From assembly GCA_026168455.1 (NCBI GenBank), contig CM047425.1, positions 99,079,580 to 99,143,579 on the forward strand: a stretch of DNA of 64,000 bases, written 5' to 3'. Position 1 is the first letter of the stretch, and each line of letters begins with the position of its first letter. A model generated the notes under the pieces. The model was not told the origin of the DNA. It did no database searches and worked only from the letters and a program-made list of their open reading frames with translations. Of the stretch, positions 60,001-64,000 are shown in pieces. Origin of the DNA: Theocolax elegans. Lineage: Eukaryota > Arthropoda > Insecta > Hymenoptera > Cerocephalidae. Both the position numbers and the translations under genes were made by a program.

Positions 60001-61187
60001 TAAGAAATATAAATTATACAATACCGCGATATATATGTATGGGATCTGTAATACGGCTAATCGTCGACAACAGTATAATAATTGCTGATTTATATATAAG
60101 TCGCCGTTCGCAGTGAGTATACGCGACGCTTAATCACGACGTGAAATTATAATTAATACCGCTTCTGGAACGGAAACGCCAGCGCCATCGATTTGGACTT
60201 ACCGAGATAAAAAAAATAAAAACGATGGTATCGGACACCCGCAATAATGTAACAATGCACCTTGAAATTTTAACCGGGATGATCGATGAGCCTCGAGCCG
60301 ACTGATTACTCCTTGTCATGAAGCATCAGCCTCGACGCTTTAGATACTTTTTGTACAAGTGAACCCCTTATTATATGTGCGTAGACTTTATAGTGGGCCA
60401 AACGAATGAAAGAAATTCTTTAGGTCGTTCGGTAACTTATTGCAGTGGGTGGATTCAATCGAGTGAAAGCATTTTTTACTTTTAGATTTTATAAAACTAC
60501 GAATTTGAATTTCTACATATTTTTATTAAATTATTACAACGATAAAAAAACAAAATTTATTTTGTTCTTATCAGTACATAAAATTCGTTTGATCTATGAA
60601 ATTGTAAATTATTGTACTTAAACCCAAAGAAATTAAAAATAAGAGTACGTATTAAAAATATAAAAGTATAGAGTCATGCACTCTGGCATTCATCAACGAA
60701 TCCTATAAACGCAATAACAAAGAAAGGCACATCACCACACCGCACTCCAACATAAAATCTAAAAACCACCATTAAAAATCCATATCCACCGTAATTTTAC
60801 TTGGAGGCGTAAAATTAATGAAACGAAATACAAATTAGCGCGAAATGTTGCATTAAAGGTTCTTAAACGGTAGCCTCGCCGACGCAGAAAAAAAAAGGAA
60901 CGCAAGAGCAAAAAGACGGGTCGGAAAGAGTAAAGAACAAAAAGGGGGAGAGAGAGAGAGAGAGAGACGGGGTGGTGGAAAGGAGGGAGGGGGAGAGAGG
61001 AGAGGAGAGAGCGAGAGAGACGGACGGTATAGCGTGCTGCTCGTTTTTGCAGTAGTATAAGTTATGCATGCGCAGAGAGCATTTTAACGTGGAGCACAGA
61101 GAGCGGCAGCAGCCCCTGAGGCGCATCGCGCGTGCAGTCCCTCTCTGCAGTTCTGTATACATACATATATATGCATATGTTTATGTA

Positions 61188-61194
<7 letters not shown>

Positions 61195-61225
<31 letters not shown>
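61195..61225. repeat. (TA)n microsatellite
   Basis: TA run of about 31 bp flanked by CA/TG-rich alternating sequence. Confidence 0.9.
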
Positions 61226-61228
<3 letters not shown>

Positions 61229-63798
61229 ATACAACCATATGCGTATACACACACACATACATACATACGGGTATGTGTGTATATATATACACGTACATGC
61301 GACCATGTCGATTTACCGGTACGAAAGCGAGCGCGTTTGCATAACGTCTAATTAGTAATTAAGCTGGGTTTTACGGGGGCTGAATCGCCCGCGTGTTGTT
61401 TCTGCAAACGTAACGTCGCACTTTCTTCCTTACGCGTTGGTTATATGCAAACAGGTATCTTCATAACCGCCCTCGCTTACTCTCTGGATACCTACAATAA
61501 TTCATTAGCGGGCAATTATTATTGGAACCTTTCGAGATTTACCATTCATTACTCACAGTATCTCCGGAATTTTAACTGCCCGACTGCATTCATTCTCCCT
61601 TCCTCTCTGTATCCATCTGTATCTCTCTTTCTCACTCACTCTCTCCTTGCTTCTCTGTGTTATTGACGTTCAAAATGTTAAAAACTCTTTTTTCCAAACT
61701 TTATGCCGCATTTATAATGAATAAATTTTTTAATGCGTTTTAGTTTACTATCCTAAGATTATTACGCGCTCTTCGAATGAAATCTGTTATTGGTCGCTGA
61801 ATGATAAAGTTAATCCTTCTAATCTTCGCAGTTTATGCTTACTTTCGACTTAAATCACCTTTTAATATCGGTCGACACTCGCCCAATAAAATACTATCGG
61901 ATGGTCTAAAGTTCACTTAACAGGAAATAACCTACGCAATAGAAAATTAAAAAGAAGCGGCATAGGAGCCGTTGGTTTTGCCGCGTAGCCGGCAGCGTAG
62001 GAATAAGGCCGGGCGCGAGTCCCGGTTTTACACTAGTGAGAAAGAAAGATAGAAAGAGAGAAAGAAAGAAAACGAACTTAACTCTGCGTAAGGTAAACGG
62101 CATCGATCGTTGAAAGAGAGCCCTTGGCGGAATTATCGTTAGATAAGAAGTTCGCGTTGTAATCGTATTGGCTCATCTCGTTTTCACCCGATTCGACGCC
62201 GCCCCCGGGAAACTGCGTGGCCGCCATTGACCAAGGTCGTGATTCACGAGCGATTTCGACGGATCATTTATTTCGAAAAATAATGGAGAACGCGAGATAA
62301 CGGGGAATCGCGGCATTTTATCGCTTCATTCGGCGAGCCACGCGGCCGTATATCCGATACCATCGCCACTTTGCGGGATTAAAATAGCGGGGCATTAATC
62401 AGCTCAAATTAAATTTATTGTTTTCCCCTCTTTCGCATATAAGAGTGATTTTCTCTTCTCTTCTCGCCTCTATTAATATCTCCACTTACGTCGAGCGCAA
62501 ATAGCCTGCTAATACGTTTTGCGTGAACAAACAATCCTGTACCGCGATACCGTCATCTTTGACGAAGGAATTTTAATTTCTTCGGTTTTTGTCCATAAAA
62601 ACGATGCGCTATTCATTTGGCTTTTAATTACCTTTTTTTTCATAATGGGTATAAACACATACGCAAGAAAAGGAAAAAAGTACGTTTTTAATTTTAAACG
62701 CGTGCAGCTTCACGGGCGGTCGAGGATTCGTTGTTCTCTTTTTGTCTCGACTTCGCCTGGTTCTCATCATCTTCAACTTACTTTTTTTCCAGCGCACTCC
62801 GAGCTTTCTGTTACTTATAAACCCACGACCTCGCGCAGTCATCTCGATCGTGTTGTTTTTCCTTCTTTTACACTCGTATACTTCGTATTCTCCATATTTT
62901 TAAGAAATACGAGAGGATCAACAAGGGAAGGGAGGAGCGCGATATACCTGATTATGAAGAAACGAATAGTTGCTCTATCGTAACTAGCATCTTTCTCAAA
63001 ATTCGTCCAAGTCTGCCGTTCACCCAGAGATGCAAAATTTTTATGATTCACGATTTTCATCTAACTATACATCTATGTATATGAAAAATCTTCAATCTTT
63101 ATTGTTCGGTCATGAGATCTACCCAGGTAGGTTTCAAGTACACAGAAAAGCTTTGAAACCAACTCGAGGCTTTCTCATAGCACCATTGATGTTGAATATC
63201 AGTTGTCGAAAGAAGAAACGCCAACTTTCGATCTTAACATTTATTTCAACTTACTTTGAAGTTAATAATTAATTTTCCTACACATTAACCTGAATATTTT
63301 CGTCCAAATTGTATAGATCAACTATCCAACTGGTATGCGTAGGTGGTTCGGAAACTGTGTGGAGTAAAACAAGATATCGATGAGTAGTATGATGTCAGGT
63401 ACGACTAGGTGCATACCTTATAACATAAATGCTAAAAATGATGATACTCAATTTTTTTAATAAAGAATCATAAAGTACGGAAGGTTTGCTGTAACCAGCA
63501 TCTTCGGGAGGCAGCTTGCACAAGAAAAGAGGGAAACAGAGAGGGAGAGGGAGAGAAAGAGAAAGAGCGGTTTGGAGGATCCTCCATCTTCCTCTTCCCG
63601 GAGAAGTTGGCTGTCCGGCAAGCTCTTGATATATAGCACGCATAAGAGATGTAGTCAGATCAGAGTCCCCTCCATGACGCCGGTGCTTCTACGCTGGTGA
63701 ACACGTTCTTTCCTACGATAAATCCTCGCGGAATGTAAAACCTCCGGCCGACGCGACCGCGGACAAAACCGAGGGAATGAGCCTCGCCAGCTCCAAGA

Positions 63799-63800
63799 GT

Positions 63801-63835
<35 letters not shown>
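63799..63835. repeat. (GA)n microsatellite
   Basis: GA run with a single AAA interruption near its start. Confidence 0.9.
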
Positions 63836-63836
<1 letters not shown>

Positions 63837-64000
63837 GTAGGGGCTCTCATTTTCTTTATTTCTACTACTTTGCGCTAGCCGCTTTTTCCTATTTTCTCAA
63901 CGTGCCGCTACCAGCACTTCCTTGTTTCCACCAAGGATTATTAAAATTCTACGGCTCGCGGCCTCTTTTTACGGGTGTTTACCTCCAATTTTTTCATCTT

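Larger units (their letters stand above)
57015..64000. other. Host non-coding DNA right of the Polinton
   Basis: No recognised gene. It includes a CT-rich stretch (57520-57600), a CpG-rich patch with a CGG run (58770-58860), a TG-rich stretch (59478-59520), a GA/GGA tract (60950-61020), a TA microsatellite (61195-61225) and a GA microsatellite (63799-63835). The open frames here are simple-sequence or lack recognisable domains. Confidence 0.5.

Noticed and set aside
62005..62035. tRNA T-arm-like stem (CCGGG, 7-nt loop, CCCGG)
   Set aside because: The loop lacks the TTC pattern and no acceptor or anticodon stem can be built around it.

Overview
The window looks like insect chromosomal DNA, most plausibly from a hymenopteran such as an ant, bee or wasp. 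That assignment is an inference from AT-rich but CpG-tolerant sequence, abundant GA/CT microsatellites, short introns and insect-type TATA plus TCAGT core promoters. No conserved host protein was recognised. One large intact mobile element dominates the right half.

Positions 1-27000 are host non-coding DNA containing four blocks of near-identical direct duplication, each offset by about 2.2-2.4 kb (1-3016, 6893-13586, 16077-21030, 22048-26826). Copies differ mostly by small, often homopolymer, indels. In two blocks one copy lacks a transposon-like insertion that the other carries: an 800-bp hairpin-rich element at 11715-12514, and a foldback element at 16397-17518 and 18871-19995. Either recent tandem duplication or haplotype duplication in the assembly could explain this. 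Positions 27000-39863 and 57015-64000 are host DNA with microsatellites, CpG-rich patches and a few candidate host exons or promoters (28582-28824, 33278-33501, 38638-38829).

Positions 39870-57008 are a complete Maverick/Polinton element of 17139 bp. It has a perfect 6-bp target-site duplication (AATAAG), terminal inverted repeats starting AG and ending CT, and all genes on the + strand. Left to right: protein-primed DNA polymerase B (main exon 43682-47598, joined in frame to five small upstream exons at 41625-42993), A32/FtsK-like packaging ATPase, a small adenovirus pX-like protein, a 264-residue conserved unknown, a parvovirus-type phospholipase A2, a retrovirus-like integrase with a chromodomain, a penton-like minor capsid protein, an amphipathic pVI-like protein, a double-jelly-roll major capsid protein, a 217-residue unknown, an adenain-type cysteine protease, a 262-residue unknown, and a small basic ORF. 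Together these encode replication (PolB), integration (integrase), genome packaging (ATPase), capsid building (major and minor capsid, protease) and probable membrane penetration (phospholipase A2, pVI-like), so the element has the gene set of a virus as well as a transposon. No frameshift or internal stop was seen in its core genes.

The least expected features are the intron-rich 5' part of the polymerase gene, in which all introns are phase 1, exons are duplicated and two exons carry SUMO-interaction-like motifs; an internal inverted copy of the element's left end bracketing those exons; a small inverted-repeat transposon inside intron 4; a GC-rich leader before the ATPase; and a recurring TATA-like plus TCAGT promoter layout.
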